Below, in pieces: positions 9,177 through 17,909 of a DNA stretch of 64,000 nucleotides (within the stretch, counting starts at the first letter, position 1; every line of letters begins with the position of its first letter). The position numbers and the translations under genes are program-made. The stretch is taken from the NCBI GenBank assembly GCA_040080835.1, contig JBEBHP010000010.1, forward strand, positions 108,669-172,668. The letters are read 5' to 3'. Below the pieces are notes generated by a model that had not been told where the DNA came from, searched no databases, and saw nothing but the letters and a program-made list of their open reading frames with translations. This stretch comes from SZUA-430 sp040080835 (lineage in GTDB: Bacteria > Pseudomonadota > Alphaproteobacteria > Micropepsales > Micropepsaceae).

Positions 9177-9218
9177 GCTTGGCATGAGATCACTTTCTAT
9201 GCTGGCGCCTCGCCTCCA

Positions 9219-10646
9219 CTAAAGCGGCGGGTAGCGGTCTTTCCAGGGACGGGCCTGTTCGAGCTGGGCGGCGAGACGGAAGAGAGTGGCTTCATCGCCG
9301 AAGCGGGTCGTGAACATCGTGCCGATGGGCAAGCCATTTGCATTCCAGTGCAGTGGGATGTTTGCCGAAGGCTGGCCTGTCAGGTTGTAGATGCCGGTGT
9401 AGGGGATGAACGCGATCATCTCGCGAAACATTGACTGCAGGTCCTCGCGCTCCATGTTCAGCACGCCAATCGGCAGGGGCTCGCGTGTTGCGGTCGGCTG
9501 AAGGATGACGTCATAGCCCAACATGAATTCGGCGACACTGCGGCCGACGAGATGAAGCGTGTTCATCGCACGGGCGTACTGGCTTGAGTCTGTCTTGCGC
9601 GCGTTCTCCAATCGAAACCAGGTTGCGCGTTCCACATCTTCCGGCCGCGCCTTTCGACCCAGAGCTTCGGCAGCTTCGTCCACGGCGAAGGCAACGTTGG
9701 CGCTGATAACCACGCCCTGGGCTGCCATGATTTCCATGCCGTTCAGTTGCGGTGCTGCTTCCTCGACGATGTGACCGAGCCTCTCGCACAATTTCGCGGC
9801 GTCGCGCACTGCTGCAATTGCATCCGCATGAACGGGCGCGTCAATTGGCGGCTTGGTTGAGAAGGCGATGCGCAAACGACCCGGGGCAGCGCCCACTTCC
9901 TCGAGAAACGGGCGCGCCTGATGCGGCGCCGCGTAGGGGTCGCCGGGTGCTGCACCAGCTGTTGCGTCAAGGAAGGCCGCGCTGTCGCGGACGCTTCGCG
10001 AAACCACATGGCCGATCGAAGCGCCGCCCCAGCCTTCGCCGCGCCTGGGTCCGGCCGGGGTCCGCGCGCGGGTGGGCTTCAATCCGAAGAGGCCGCAACA
10101 GGATGCGGGAATGCGAATTGAACCTCCGCCGTCCGTCGCGTGCGCGACCGGCAATATGCCGGCTGAGACGGCGGCCGCAGCACCCCCGCTCGATCCGCCG
10201 GCGATGTGACCCAGGTTCCACGGGTTGCGAGTTGCGCCGTGCATGCGTGATTCAGAGGACGGGCTCAGCCCAAGCTCGGGTGAGTGTGTCTTGCCGAAGA
10301 TCACCAGGCCTGCCTTTTTGCATCGCTCGACATAGGTCGTGTCTGCGGCGGCAACGGCTTCGCGCGTGAGGTTCAGGCTTCCCGTCGTCACTGTGCCTTT
10401 CAACGCTGCGCCCAAATCCTTGAGCAGATAGGGCACGCCTGAAAGCGGCCCTGCTGGCAGCCCATCGCTAATGGACTTTCGGCCGATGGCTTCATGGTCA
10501 AGCACAATGGCATTGATCTTCCCATTCACCTCGCGCGAGCGAGCGAGCGCCGCGTCAAGCAATTCTCCAGCTGTCGCCTGTTTTTTTCGAACCAGTTCTG
10601 CAAGTGCGAGCGCGTCATGTTTGCGGTATTCGCTGAATCCTGCCAT
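9219..10646 (-). CDS. Amidase-signature family hydrolase
   Basis: 475 residues from the ATG at 10646 (MAGFSEYRKHD), which has GAGAGA upstream. It has the amidase-signature Ser-Ser-Lys arrangement: a lysine in VPYLLKDLGA, then GHIAGGSSGGAAAAVSAGILPVAHATDGGGSIRIPASCCG with the bridging and nucleophilic serines. The family hydrolyses C-N amide bonds in many small molecules; the low identity to tRNA-amidotransferase GatA motifs and the lone context argue against GatA. It is divergent from a small secreted protein gene. Confidence 0.9.
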   Translation of the reverse strand: MAGFSEYRKHDALALAELVRKKQATAGELLDAALARSREVNGKINAIVLDHEAIGRKSISDGLPAGPLSGVPYLLKDLGAALKGTVTTGSLNLTREAVAAADTTYVERCKKAGLVIFGKTHSPELGLSPSSESRMHGATRNPWNLGHIAGGSSGGAAAAVSAGILPVAHATDGGGSIRIPASCCGLFGLKPTRARTPAGPRRGEGWGGASIGHVVSRSVRDSAAFLDATAGAAPGDPYAAPHQARPFLEEVGAAPGRLRIAFSTKPPIDAPVHADAIAAVRDAAKLCERLGHIVEEAAPQLNGMEIMAAQGVVISANVAFAVDEAAEALGRKARPEDVERATWFRLENARKTDSSQYARAMNTLHLVGRSVAEFMLGYDVILQPTATREPLPIGVLNMEREDLQSMFREMIAFIPYTGIYNLTGQPSANIPLHWNANGLPIGTMFTTRFGDEATLFRLAAQLEQARPWKDRYPPL

Positions 10647-10751
10647 GGACTTTCTCTCTCGCAACCAAATGATGTTCAAATTCGTTCATATGCGATACTC
10701 TCTGGTGGCGCTAGGGGGCGAACGCGGGCGTTCAACTTCAGGAGAATAATC

Positions 10752-11099
10752 ATGCGCATCTTCATGATCGGGATCTTGTGTCTGGTTGCGGGCGCGGCAT
10801 TTGCCGCCTCAGCCGGACCCGGCGCATTTCCCCGCGACGCGGATTCACTGCGGACCCTGGACAACCAGCAACTGAGGATCGTACGCCGCGCCGGCGCGCT
10901 TTGCTGGCATTCAGGCGAGGGCGGGTTTGGCGGCCAGGGCATTGTTGGTCGCGCCTGCGTGATCAATGGAACCGAAGGCGCAATCGCGAGCCTGAAGGAT
11001 CCGGTGCTGAAGGCCTATAGCGACGCACTGCCAATGCACGTGCGCTATGATGAATTCCGTCCCGCCTTCTATTGGCAGCGCCTGGTAATCCATCAATAG
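10752..11099 (+). CDS. Small secreted protein of unknown function
   Basis: 115 residues from the ATG at 10752, which has AGGAGA just upstream. It has a clear signal peptide (MRIFMIGILCLVAGAAFA-A), so the mature protein of about 97 residues is periplasmic or secreted. Two cysteines (in GALCWHSG and GRACVING) could pair. I recognise no domain. A hairpin 3-29 bases after the stop would end transcription. Confidence 0.62.
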   Translation: MRIFMIGILCLVAGAAFAASAGPGAFPRDADSLRTLDNQQLRIVRRAGALCWHSGEGGFGGQGIVGRACVINGTEGAIASLKDPVLKAYSDALPMHVRYDEFRPAFYWQRLVIHQ

Positions 11100-11102
11100 A
11101 AA

Positions 11103-11128
11103 GGCGCGCTGAAAGACTCCAGCGCGCC
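11103..11128. terminator. Hairpin between convergent genes
   Basis: GGCGCGCTG and CAGCGCGCC form a 9-bp stem around an 8-base loop, followed on the plus strand by a pyrimidine-rich CTCTTCTTC. It lies between the small secreted protein gene and the convergent beta-barrel gene. Confidence 0.6.
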
Positions 11129-11152
11129 CTCTTCTTCGATCTGTCCCTGCAG

Positions 11153-11833
11153 TCAGGGAGAGGGGGACAGGTCGAAGCGCAGTCCGATCGTCAGCGTGTG
11201 CTCGCTCAGACTGTCGTAGGTGCTGTTGTGCAACCGCGCCAGCGCGTCCGTTTCCGTGATGTCCGGACCGTTGGCGTTGAAATAGCGATAGTTCAAAACA
11301 AGATCGAGGCCAGGTTTCAATTCATGGCTGATGCCGGCCATCAACTGCCAGGCCATCACGTAGTCGTCGCCGTCCAGTGTCGGCACGTGCAGACTGTCGG
11401 TGACAGATACACTGTCACCGCCAATGCCTGCACCGAGAGAGAGATTGCAGTCAGAGCCAATGTCGAAGTCGCGAATGATGTTTATCATTTGCGAGAAGTG
11501 CTCCATGTCACCCGTTCCCAGGAAGCCAGGCGGACCGGTGAAGGAATCGAAGTCGTTCTTTCGCAAGCCCAACTCAAGCTCCACCCGCCATTGCGGCCAA
11601 GCATAACCGACCGTCGCCATGCCACCCCAGCCGGTGTCAAAGCTTGCGCCTGATGACGGCCAGCCACCTCCAAAAACCGGATCTGTTGTGTCGACTTCCA
11701 TGTCAGCATCCGCTGACCAGTTGGCACCGGCTTCGATGCCGGCATACCATTTGCTCATGTGCCCCGCGTCCGCAGCAGGGGAGAGCGCGAACAGTCCAAT
11801 AGCAGTTGATAGCACCAAAGTGCGTTTGAGCAT
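11153..11833 (-). CDS. Outer-membrane beta-barrel protein
   Basis: 226 residues from the ATG at 11833. A signal peptide (MLKRTLVLSTAIGLFALSPAADA) is followed by alternating hydrophobic/polar strands with aromatic girdles, for example GWGGMATVGYAWPQWRVELE and GLDLVLNYRYFNAN, ending in LTIGLRFDL. This is the look of an 8-stranded porin-like barrel of the OmpW/Omp25 type. The terminal strand carries an unusual short SPSP extension after the normal aromatic end. Ligand or role unknown. Confidence 0.75.
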   Translation of the reverse strand: MLKRTLVLSTAIGLFALSPAADAGHMSKWYAGIEAGANWSADADMEVDTTDPVFGGGWPSSGASFDTGWGGMATVGYAWPQWRVELELGLRKNDFDSFTGPPGFLGTGDMEHFSQMINIIRDFDIGSDCNLSLGAGIGGDSVSVTDSLHVPTLDGDDYVMAWQLMAGISHELKPGLDLVLNYRYFNANGPDITETDALARLHNSTYDSLSEHTLTIGLRFDLSPSP

Positions 11834-12071
11834 GATTTCCTCCCATTCGGCCTGCCGGCGTGGCCCCAACCACTTTGCCGGCACCCATCCAGTCCAATCG
11901 GGACCGAATGAAATCGTACGCCTCGAACGACAAGTGCTCCATTCAATTTGAAATCAAGTCGACATGTTGTGATCGCTGCAGTGCGAAAATTCTCCAAACA
12001 GGAGAGTGCGCATCTCCCCGGTTCGCCGTTTGCGTCCATTTTCACAAGCTGCACGTGGCATATCGCATTGC

Positions 12072-12104
12072 AAACAAAAACGCCGCCGGATTTCTCCGGC
12101 GGCG
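12072..12104 (-). terminator. Rho-independent terminator of the OmpA-family gene
   Basis: Read on the minus strand, a 10-bp GC stem (CGCCGCCGGA / TCCGGCGGCG) with a 4-base loop is followed by TTTTTGTTTG. It begins about 25 bases after the OmpA-family stop. The rest of the gap up to the barrel gene holds nothing else I can name. Confidence 0.85.
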
Positions 12105-12129
12105 CCTGGTTTCAATTCAGTCCGGTCGA

Positions 12130-12795
12130 TTATGACGTGAGCGGAATGATCTGGATTTCAACGCGACGGTTGCGCGCGCGGCCACCGGCTGTTGCGTTGG
12201 TGGCGATCGGATGAGCCTCACCGAAGCCCTGCACGTACATGCGCTGTGGCATCACGCCGTTCTGCTGGAGAACGTATGCGACGGAATTTGCACGACGCTG
12301 CGACAGGTCACGATTGTAGTTGTCGTTGCCGGTTGAGTCCGTATGACCGGAGACTTCGATCGTTGTCTTGTTGAATTCGTTCAGCACTTCGCCGACTGCC
12401 GCGAGCGTGTTGTAGAATGCGGGATTGACCTGGTCACCATCGACCGGGAACGTGATGTCGCTTGCCATCTCGAGAATGATGTTGTCGCCCTGGCGACGCA
12501 CCTTTACCCCTGCACCACGCAGACGTTCCCGCAGGCGGGCTTCTTCATTGTCCATGTAGTTGCCAATGCCAGCGCCCACGAGAGCACCAACGCCTGCACC
12601 GATGAGCGCGTTGCGAGAAGCCTGCTTGCCGCTTGAGGTGTTGGTCAGGGCTCCGATTGCAGCGCCGCCGAGGGCGCCGAAGATCGCGCCGCGCGTCGCG
12701 TGGCTGGTCTTTTGTTCGCCGGTGTACGGGTCCTGAGTCTGGCACGCACCGAGAAAGAGCGCCGCGGCTATCGCGACAGCCATGAATTTATGCAT
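12130..12795 (-). CDS. OmpA-family lipoprotein (YiaD-like)
   Basis: 221 residues. The N-terminus is a lipoprotein signal with lipobox LGAC (Cys18). A glycine-zipper region follows (residues 33-78, GAIFGALGGAAIGAL and IGAGVGALVGAGIGNYM). The C-terminal OmpA domain has EVSGHTDSTGNDNYNRDLSQRRA and GRARNRRVEI, the residues that grip peptidoglycan diaminopimelate. It should tether the outer membrane to the wall. AAAGGA lies 9 bases upstream of the ATG. It stands alone with its own terminator. Confidence 0.93.
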   Translation of the reverse strand: MHKFMAVAIAAALFLGACQTQDPYTGEQKTSHATRGAIFGALGGAAIGALTNTSSGKQASRNALIGAGVGALVGAGIGNYMDNEEARLRERLRGAGVKVRRQGDNIILEMASDITFPVDGDQVNPAFYNTLAAVGEVLNEFNKTTIEVSGHTDSTGNDNYNRDLSQRRANSVAYVLQQNGVMPQRMYVQGFGEAHPIATNATAGGRARNRRVEIQIIPLTS

Positions 12796-13013
12796 TTTGA
12801 TAATCCTTTGTTTAAGAGGCCCGTGCGGTCTCTGAAAGCTCGGGGTCCTGCGGGTTGATAATCCGAAGACAGCTGAAAACGCAAGTCGAGGACACCGCTT
12901 TCAGCGGAGACTCAAGTGACAATGTGGAAAAGTGCAGGAAGCTTGACGAATGTCACAACATGCATTCACTGGAAACCGGCATAACTCAATCGTTCGGCGC
13001 AAGGGGTCTATTC

Positions 13014-13784
13014 ATGCAACTTTTCGATCTGACTGGCAAAGTGGCGGTCGTTACCGGGTCAACAAAGGGGATCGGGGAAGCGATCGCACACCGGCTGGCG
13101 GAGCACGGTGCAAAAGTTGTTGTCTCAAGCCGCAAGGCCGACGCGTGCGATAAGGTGACGGGAGAGATCAACGCGAGGTGGGGCAAGGGAAAAGAAGTCG
13201 CTCATGCCGTTCCCTGCAACATCAATCTTCGCGAACAGCTCGAACAGCTTGTGGCAAAGACCCGTGATAAATGGGGCAAGATCGACATCCTGGTCTGCAA
13301 TGCCGCCGTGAACCCCGTATTCGGATCGATGTCGAAGATTTCAGACGAAGCTTTCGACAAGATCATGGGTTCGAATGTTCGATCCAACCATCAGTTGTGT
13401 AATCTTGTCATACCCGAAATGGTTGAGCGCAAGGATGGAAGCATCATCATCGTGTCGTCAATCGGCGGATTGCGCGGCTCGCCGGTGCTCGGGGCCTATT
13501 GCATTTCCAAGGCTGCGGACTTCCAGCTCGCACGCAACATCGCGGTGGAGTACGGCGTCCACAATGTCCGGGCAAACTGTATCGCTCCTGGCCTGATCAA
13601 GACTGACTTTGCGAAGGCGCTGTGGGACAATCCGGCAATTCTGGAGCGCTCTACGTCGAGTTCACCGCTCAAGCGGATCGGAGAACCGGACGAAATCGCA
13701 GGCGCTGCCGTGTTCCTGTCATCCAAGGCTGCGGCCTTTATGACGGGGCAAACAATTGTTGTCGACGGGGGCGCTACAATCTAG
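13014..13784 (+). CDS. SDR-family NAD(P)-dependent oxidoreductase
   Basis: 256 residues from ATG 13014 (MQLFDLTGKVAVVTG). The classical SDR marks are in order: TGSTKGIG cofactor loop, CNAAVNP, a catalytic Ser in IVSSIGG, YCISK active-site Tyr/Lys, and APGLIKT. SRKAD after beta-2 suggests NADP preference. It resembles the DHRS4-like carbonyl/acyl reductase branch, but substrate cannot be assigned. A Crp/Fnr regulator follows about 90 bases downstream. Confidence 0.93.
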   Translation: MQLFDLTGKVAVVTGSTKGIGEAIAHRLAEHGAKVVVSSRKADACDKVTGEINARWGKGKEVAHAVPCNINLREQLEQLVAKTRDKWGKIDILVCNAAVNPVFGSMSKISDEAFDKIMGSNVRSNHQLCNLVIPEMVERKDGSIIIVSSIGGLRGSPVLGAYCISKAADFQLARNIAVEYGVHNVRANCIAPGLIKTDFAKALWDNPAILERSTSSSPLKRIGEPDEIAGAAVFLSSKAAAFMTGQTIVVDGGATI

Positions 13785-13874
13785 GGACTGCATGTTAATA
13801 CATTTCATTCATGTGCCGTTCATCGAAAACTACGCTCCATACATGGGAAAATGTTGATGGCGACGAGGAGTGGT

Positions 13875-14609
13875 ATGAACTCGACTGTTGAGCCGTTGCG
13901 TGGTGAGCAAACACTTGCTGGCAGCAAGATGCTTGCACCGATGGACAGGGCTGCCATCACACGGCTGGAAACGCTGTGCCAATGGAAGACCGTTCACGAA
14001 GGCGAACCCATTGTCACGCGAGACTCCGATTCGCGCGATGTGTTCTTCGTCGTGAAGGGCCGTTGCCGCATTGTTAACTATTCTCCCTCCGGGCGTGAAG
14101 TTGCGTATGCGATTGCAGGGCCTGGAGAATATTTTGGCGAGATGGCGGCCATAGACGGGCTTCCGCGGTCGGCAACGGTCGTGGCACTGGAGGACTGCGT
14201 CCTTGCATCGATCTCACCTCAGATCTTTCGCGATGTGGTTGAACAGCACCCAAAGGTCAGCTTTGTGCTCATGGAAAAGCTGGTTCGCATCGTACGCACC
14301 AGTGACGATCGCATCATGGACCTCGCGACGCTGTCGGCCTATCAGCGCGTCTACTCCGAACTCCTCAAGCTCATGAAACCAGACCCGGTGCGTGCGGGTT
14401 CGTGGCTGATCTATCCGCTGCCGACGCAGGCGCAGATCGCGGCGCAAGCCTCGACCACACGCGAGACCGTCGCGCGTGTGCTGTCACATCTTTCCGGCGA
14501 CGGTATTGCAGAACGCAAATCCAAGACGCTCTACGTGCGTCAGGTCGAGCGGCTCAAGCAGCTCTGCGAAAAAGCGACGGCGCATACGGCGAAAGTGGAC
14601 GAGGTCTAG
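13875..14609 (+). CDS. Crp/Fnr family transcriptional regulator
   Basis: 244 residues from ATG 13875, which has GAGGAG 5 bases before it; the upstream ATG at 13851 has none. A cyclic-nucleotide-binding beta-roll (residues about 20-140) contains the phosphate cassette GPGEYFGEMAAIDGLPRSATV. The C-terminal winged helix has AQIAAQASTTRETVARVLSHL as recognition helix. There is no N-terminal Fe-S cysteine cluster, so it is Crp-like rather than Fnr. An adenylate-cyclase gene at 48264 could supply its ligand; that link is only inference. Confidence 0.92.
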   Translation: MNSTVEPLRGEQTLAGSKMLAPMDRAAITRLETLCQWKTVHEGEPIVTRDSDSRDVFFVVKGRCRIVNYSPSGREVAYAIAGPGEYFGEMAAIDGLPRSATVVALEDCVLASISPQIFRDVVEQHPKVSFVLMEKLVRIVRTSDDRIMDLATLSAYQRVYSELLKLMKPDPVRAGSWLIYPLPTQAQIAAQASTTRETVARVLSHLSGDGIAERKSKTLYVRQVERLKQLCEKATAHTAKVDEV

Positions 14610-14715
14610 CTGCAGGCGTTCCTGCCAGCCGCTTGGGGACATGGTGAAACAGGGGCTTCCACTGTAGATTGGCGCCTCATGCTTCGTTTCACCCCGGCAC
14701 CGGAAGGCCACCATC

Positions 14716-15153
14716 ATGGAATCCGCCCCCTCACCTGACGTGTTGACAAGTTTCTTCACCGGCCTCGGCTCGGCGATGGTCGAAGGCCTCAGGGGCCTTT
14801 TCCTGCTGATGCTTTCGTCCTTCGCAGCGTCGCCGGCGATTTCGTCGATGATGCTTGTCCCGCTGTCGAGGCGCTGGCCACGCCTTCAGAACTCTCCCTT
14901 GCTGGCTGGACTGTCGGGCGCGGTCCTGACGTTTGTCGCGATCTACGTAATCATTGCATTTTTCGCGGCACTGGATGGCGTTGCCTACGACCTGAATTCG
15001 ACCTCGGTGATATTTCCCTATGCAGCGGCCGTCATCATCGCGGTGGCAGTCTGGGTTCAGTACAGGCACCGCTCGACGTTCAACATTTCGCGTGCTGCAG
15101 GGCTTGGCGCTGCCGTGATGGTTCCCGTCATCATCATGCTCGCCGGGCCATAG
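14716..15153 (+). CDS. Predicted small membrane protein
   Basis: 145 residues with three or four hydrophobic stretches (about 20-42, 60-84, 97-113 and 125-142). A GGAAGG lies 8 bases before the ATG. I recognise no family. It is followed 12 bases later by the VOC gene, which may be co-transcribed. Confidence 0.55.
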   Translation: MESAPSPDVLTSFFTGLGSAMVEGLRGLFLLMLSSFAASPAISSMMLVPLSRRWPRLQNSPLLAGLSGAVLTFVAIYVIIAFFAALDGVAYDLNSTSVIFPYAAAVIIAVAVWVQYRHRSTFNISRAAGLGAAVMVPVIIMLAGP

Positions 15154-15165
15154 GCGTCAAACACA

Positions 15166-15564
15166 ATGCAAGCAATCTCGATGATCGCACTGGTCGTGCG
15201 CGACTATGATGAAGCGATTGCCTGGTACACCGGCGTTTTGGGCTTCGCACTCGTCGAAGACAGGATCTTGAGCGCCACAAAGCGATGGGTCGTTGTCTCG
15301 CCGCCGGGAACAGCCGGGTCCCGTCTCCTGCTTGCCAAGGCGGCCAGCCCCGAGCAGGACATGCGCGTCGGCAACCAGACGGGCGGCCGGGTGTTCCTGT
15401 TTCTTGATACTGATGATTTTGCGAGGGACTACAGCAACTACGTTGCCCGTGGCGTCAAGTTCTTGGCGCCACCTCGCCGGGAGGACTATGGCACTGTCGC
15501 GGTGTTCGAAGACCTGTATGGCAACAAGTGGGACATGGTGGAGCGGACCAACCGCCCCGCCTGA
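15166..15564 (+). CDS. VOC (glyoxalase/bleomycin-resistance fold) protein
   Basis: 132 residues in a two-module VOC fold: MIALVVRDYDEAIAWYTGVLGFALVED opens module one, and VFLFLDTDDFARDYSNYVARGVKFL opens module two. VFEDLYGNKWDMVER closes it, with the metal-ligand Glu region. VOC enzymes include glyoxalases, dioxygenases and antibiotic-binding proteins; the reaction here is not determined. Confidence 0.87.
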   Translation: MQAISMIALVVRDYDEAIAWYTGVLGFALVEDRILSATKRWVVVSPPGTAGSRLLLAKAASPEQDMRVGNQTGGRVFLFLDTDDFARDYSNYVARGVKFLAPPRREDYGTVAVFEDLYGNKWDMVERTNRPA

Positions 15565-15574
15565 CATAATTCTT

Positions 15575-15676
15575 TCACTCGAACGGCTTCAGGCGATCCT
15601 TCAACGGCTTGCCGATATCAACGATCGCCTGGTTGGCGGCTTCATTTCCGGCGTTGATGACCGACAGAAAAATCAT
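15575..15676 (-). other. Possible tiny ORF or gene remnant
   Basis: The 270-base gap between the VOC gene and the GST gene holds one suggestive minus-strand frame of 33 codons, with a start at 15676 and ending DIGKPLKDRLKPFE. It has a protein-like look but no ribosome site I can trust, and it is open for only a few codons upstream. It could be the 3' end of a decayed gene. I see nothing else in this gap. Confidence 0.2.
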
Positions 15677-15834
15677 GTGTGCCCGGGCAGGATGCGGACC
15701 TCAGCCAACCAAAAGCCATTGCTCCCGGTTTCCACACGAAGCGAACCAGGCAGAATGCCCGTGCTCTGAGCACCCCATGGTCGTTGACTTTTTTATGATC
15801 CGCAGGCGGGCAATTGCCTTTGTTCTGGCCACCC

Positions 15835-16467
15835 TCAAACCGGAAAGCGCCTCAACCAGAATTCTGCCAAGCGCGGGTCCGCATCGACACGCCTTACAAC
15901 GTCGGTCATCTTTGGAGCTACCTGATAAAACCTGTCCCGCCATGGGCCGAAGCGGGATACGACCGTCACGTAGAGATCAAGGACCGAGAGATCAGACCCC
16001 AGAAGATAAGTCTGCGGACTGATCTGATCATCCATGTTCTTCCAGCAGAAGGCGATACGGTTGTGCACGGCATCGACCACTGCGTCGCGAGAGGATGCGG
16101 GCGCTCCGATGCGCGCAACGTCGGGCTTGATCCAGTGGAGAGCGTAGATTGCAGATGAAACATAGAGCATCCAGCGCAAGAACTGCCGGCGTGCGCGGTC
16201 GTTCAGCGCCGGTGAAAGGCGCGCTTCAGGGTGACGGTCGGCAAGATCGATCAGTATTGCCGCGCTTTCGGTCATGACCTCACCGGAAGGGAAAACCAGC
16301 GTCGGGATCTGGCGCATCGGGTTGGTCGGTGCGACGCGTTCCCTCGCGCCGTCATCAGACCAGGTGGCCCCATCAACAAGGTTGAATGGAATTCCAAGCA
16401 AGGTCAGTGTTGCCTCCACAGCCGTGGAGCCCGATGCTGGTGCTCCGTAGAGCGTGATGCCTGTCAA
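15835..16467 (-). CDS. Glutathione S-transferase family protein
   Basis: 210 residues. The N-terminal thioredoxin-like half begins ITLYGAPASGSTAVEATLTLLGIPF, with IPTLVFPSGEVMTESAAILIDLAD carrying the cis-Pro and the Glu-Ser glutathione grip. The all-helical C-terminal half has YLLGSDLSVLDLYVTVV. The start overlaps the amidase stop by 4 bases, so it is the third gene of a coupled hydrolase-amidase-GST operon. A detoxifying or catabolic role fits that context. Confidence 0.88.
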   Translation of the reverse strand: MTGITLYGAPASGSTAVEATLTLLGIPFNLVDGATWSDDGARERVAPTNPMRQIPTLVFPSGEVMTESAAILIDLADRHPEARLSPALNDRARRQFLRWMLYVSSAIYALHWIKPDVARIGAPASSRDAVVDAVHNRIAFCWKNMDDQISPQTYLLGSDLSVLDLYVTVVSRFGPWRDRFYQVAPKMTDVVRRVDADPRLAEFWLRRFPV

Positions 16468-17909
16468 CGCGAAGCTCCTGACAGCAATGACGGTGGACGT
16501 TTGGTCACCCAGTTCGTGGCGCGGTCATACGCCAGCCCGATCTGCAGGCACGCCAGTTCACCATGGCTGGGTGCCACGACCTGAAGGCCCATGGGTAATC
16601 CCTGACTGCTGAATCCAGCCGGCACCGTGATGACCGGACAGCCGGACATGGTGACGGGAATGACCACCTTCATCCATTCGTGATAAGTCTCCATTCTGTG
16701 CCCAGCGATTTCTTTCGGCCAGTCGATGGAGACATCGAACGGGAAAAGCTGCGCCGTCGGCAAAATGAAATAGTCGTAGCTTTCGAAGAATCTGCGGACT
16801 GCTGCATACCAGTTTGAGCGAACCGTTGACGCAGCACTGATGTCGTAAGCTGACAGCTTCGCGCCGCTTTCGATCTCGAAGATCGCTTCAGCTTTCAGAA
16901 ATTCTCGCCGCTTCGGGTCCTTGTAGAGATCTAGCAACGGCGTGCCAGCCATCCAGGCCCGCAGGGTCAGAAATGAGCGCCATACGGAGTCGATCGGATA
17001 CTCCGGCATTGCTTCTTCAACGATGCAGCCCAAGCTTTCAAATGTCTTGAGTGCCTCGCGACAAAGCTCGAGCACGCCGGGTTCGAATGGCAAGTAACCC
17101 GCAAAATCACCGAGCCAGGCGATGCGCTTGCCCTTCATGTCACGCTCGAGGGCTGCCGGTGACAGGTCAAGCTTTCCATCAAGGGACATTGGAGCCCGCG
17201 CGTCATCGCCGGCCTGAACGCCCAGAAGCAGGGCGAGATCCGGCACCGTCCGCGCCATGGGTCCGAGCACACTCATCGAGGGCAGCCAGAGGTCGCGCGC
17301 GTTCGATGGAATGCGTCCGATAGAGGGCCGCACCGAGAACACATTGTTCCAGCCCGCCGGATTGCGCAGACTGCCACCAAAGTCGCCGCCGTCTGCGACA
17401 GGCAGCATGCGCAAGGCAAGCGCGACGGCGGCACCGCCGCTGCTGCCACCGGCACTGCGGCTCTGGTCGTATGCGTTGCGCGTCGCTCCATGAACGGGAT
17501 TGAAGGTGTGGGAACCCAAACCGAACTCGGGCGTGTTGGTACGCCCGATGATGATCGCGCCGGCATTGCGCATGCGTTCGACCATGATACTGTCTGTCGG
17601 CGAGACAAAATTCCTGAGCAGTGGCGAGCCCATTGTCGTGGGAATGCCCCTGACGAACTCGAGGTCCTTTATCGCCTGCGGGACACCATGCAGCGCGCCG
17701 CGCAGGCGACCATTTGCGATTTCGGCATCACGCTCCCGTGCCTCGGCCATCAGTTCATCGGAATTGCGGAGGCTGATGATTGCGTTGACTGCCGGATTCA
17801 GGCGCGCGATATGGTCGAGGTATGCCTGCATGACTTCGACACAGGACACACGCCGTGCGCGGATCGCGGCACCGAGCGCGGTTGCGTCCATCATGACCGT
17901 ATCAGTCAT
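16464..17909 (-). CDS. Amidase-signature family hydrolase
   Basis: 481 residues. The catalytic lysine is in GVPQAIKDLEF; the Ser-cisSer region is SAGGSSGGAAVALALRMLPVADGGDFGGSLRNPA. It is a different subgroup from the amidase at 9219 (GGDFGGS instead of DGGGS). The start overlaps the stop of the alpha/beta hydrolase gene by 4 bases, and its stop overlaps the GST start by 4 bases. The enzyme likely cleaves an amide in a pathway shared with those two neighbours. Confidence 0.9.
   Translation of the reverse strand: MTDTVMMDATALGAAIRARRVSCVEVMQAYLDHIARLNPAVNAIISLRNSDELMAEARERDAEIANGRLRGALHGVPQAIKDLEFVRGIPTTMGSPLLRNFVSPTDSIMVERMRNAGAIIIGRTNTPEFGLGSHTFNPVHGATRNAYDQSRSAGGSSGGAAVALALRMLPVADGGDFGGSLRNPAGWNNVFSVRPSIGRIPSNARDLWLPSMSVLGPMARTVPDLALLLGVQAGDDARAPMSLDGKLDLSPAALERDMKGKRIAWLGDFAGYLPFEPGVLELCREALKTFESLGCIVEEAMPEYPIDSVWRSFLTLRAWMAGTPLLDLYKDPKRREFLKAEAIFEIESGAKLSAYDISAASTVRSNWYAAVRRFFESYDYFILPTAQLFPFDVSIDWPKEIAGHRMETYHEWMKVVIPVTMSGCPVITVPAGFSSQGLPMGLQVVAPSHGELACLQIGLAYDRATNWVTKRPPSLLSGASR

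Noticed and set aside
8514..9185. A 223-residue minus frame over glutathione peroxidase and the inverted repeat
   Set aside because: It overlaps a well-supported gene, and its upstream half lies in a non-coding repeat with Lys/Arg/Ser-rich translation.
9219..17909. The two amidase genes as a recent duplication
   Set aside because: Their signature regions differ (DGGGSIR versus GGDFGGSLR) and their neighbours are unrelated, so they are distinct subfamilies.
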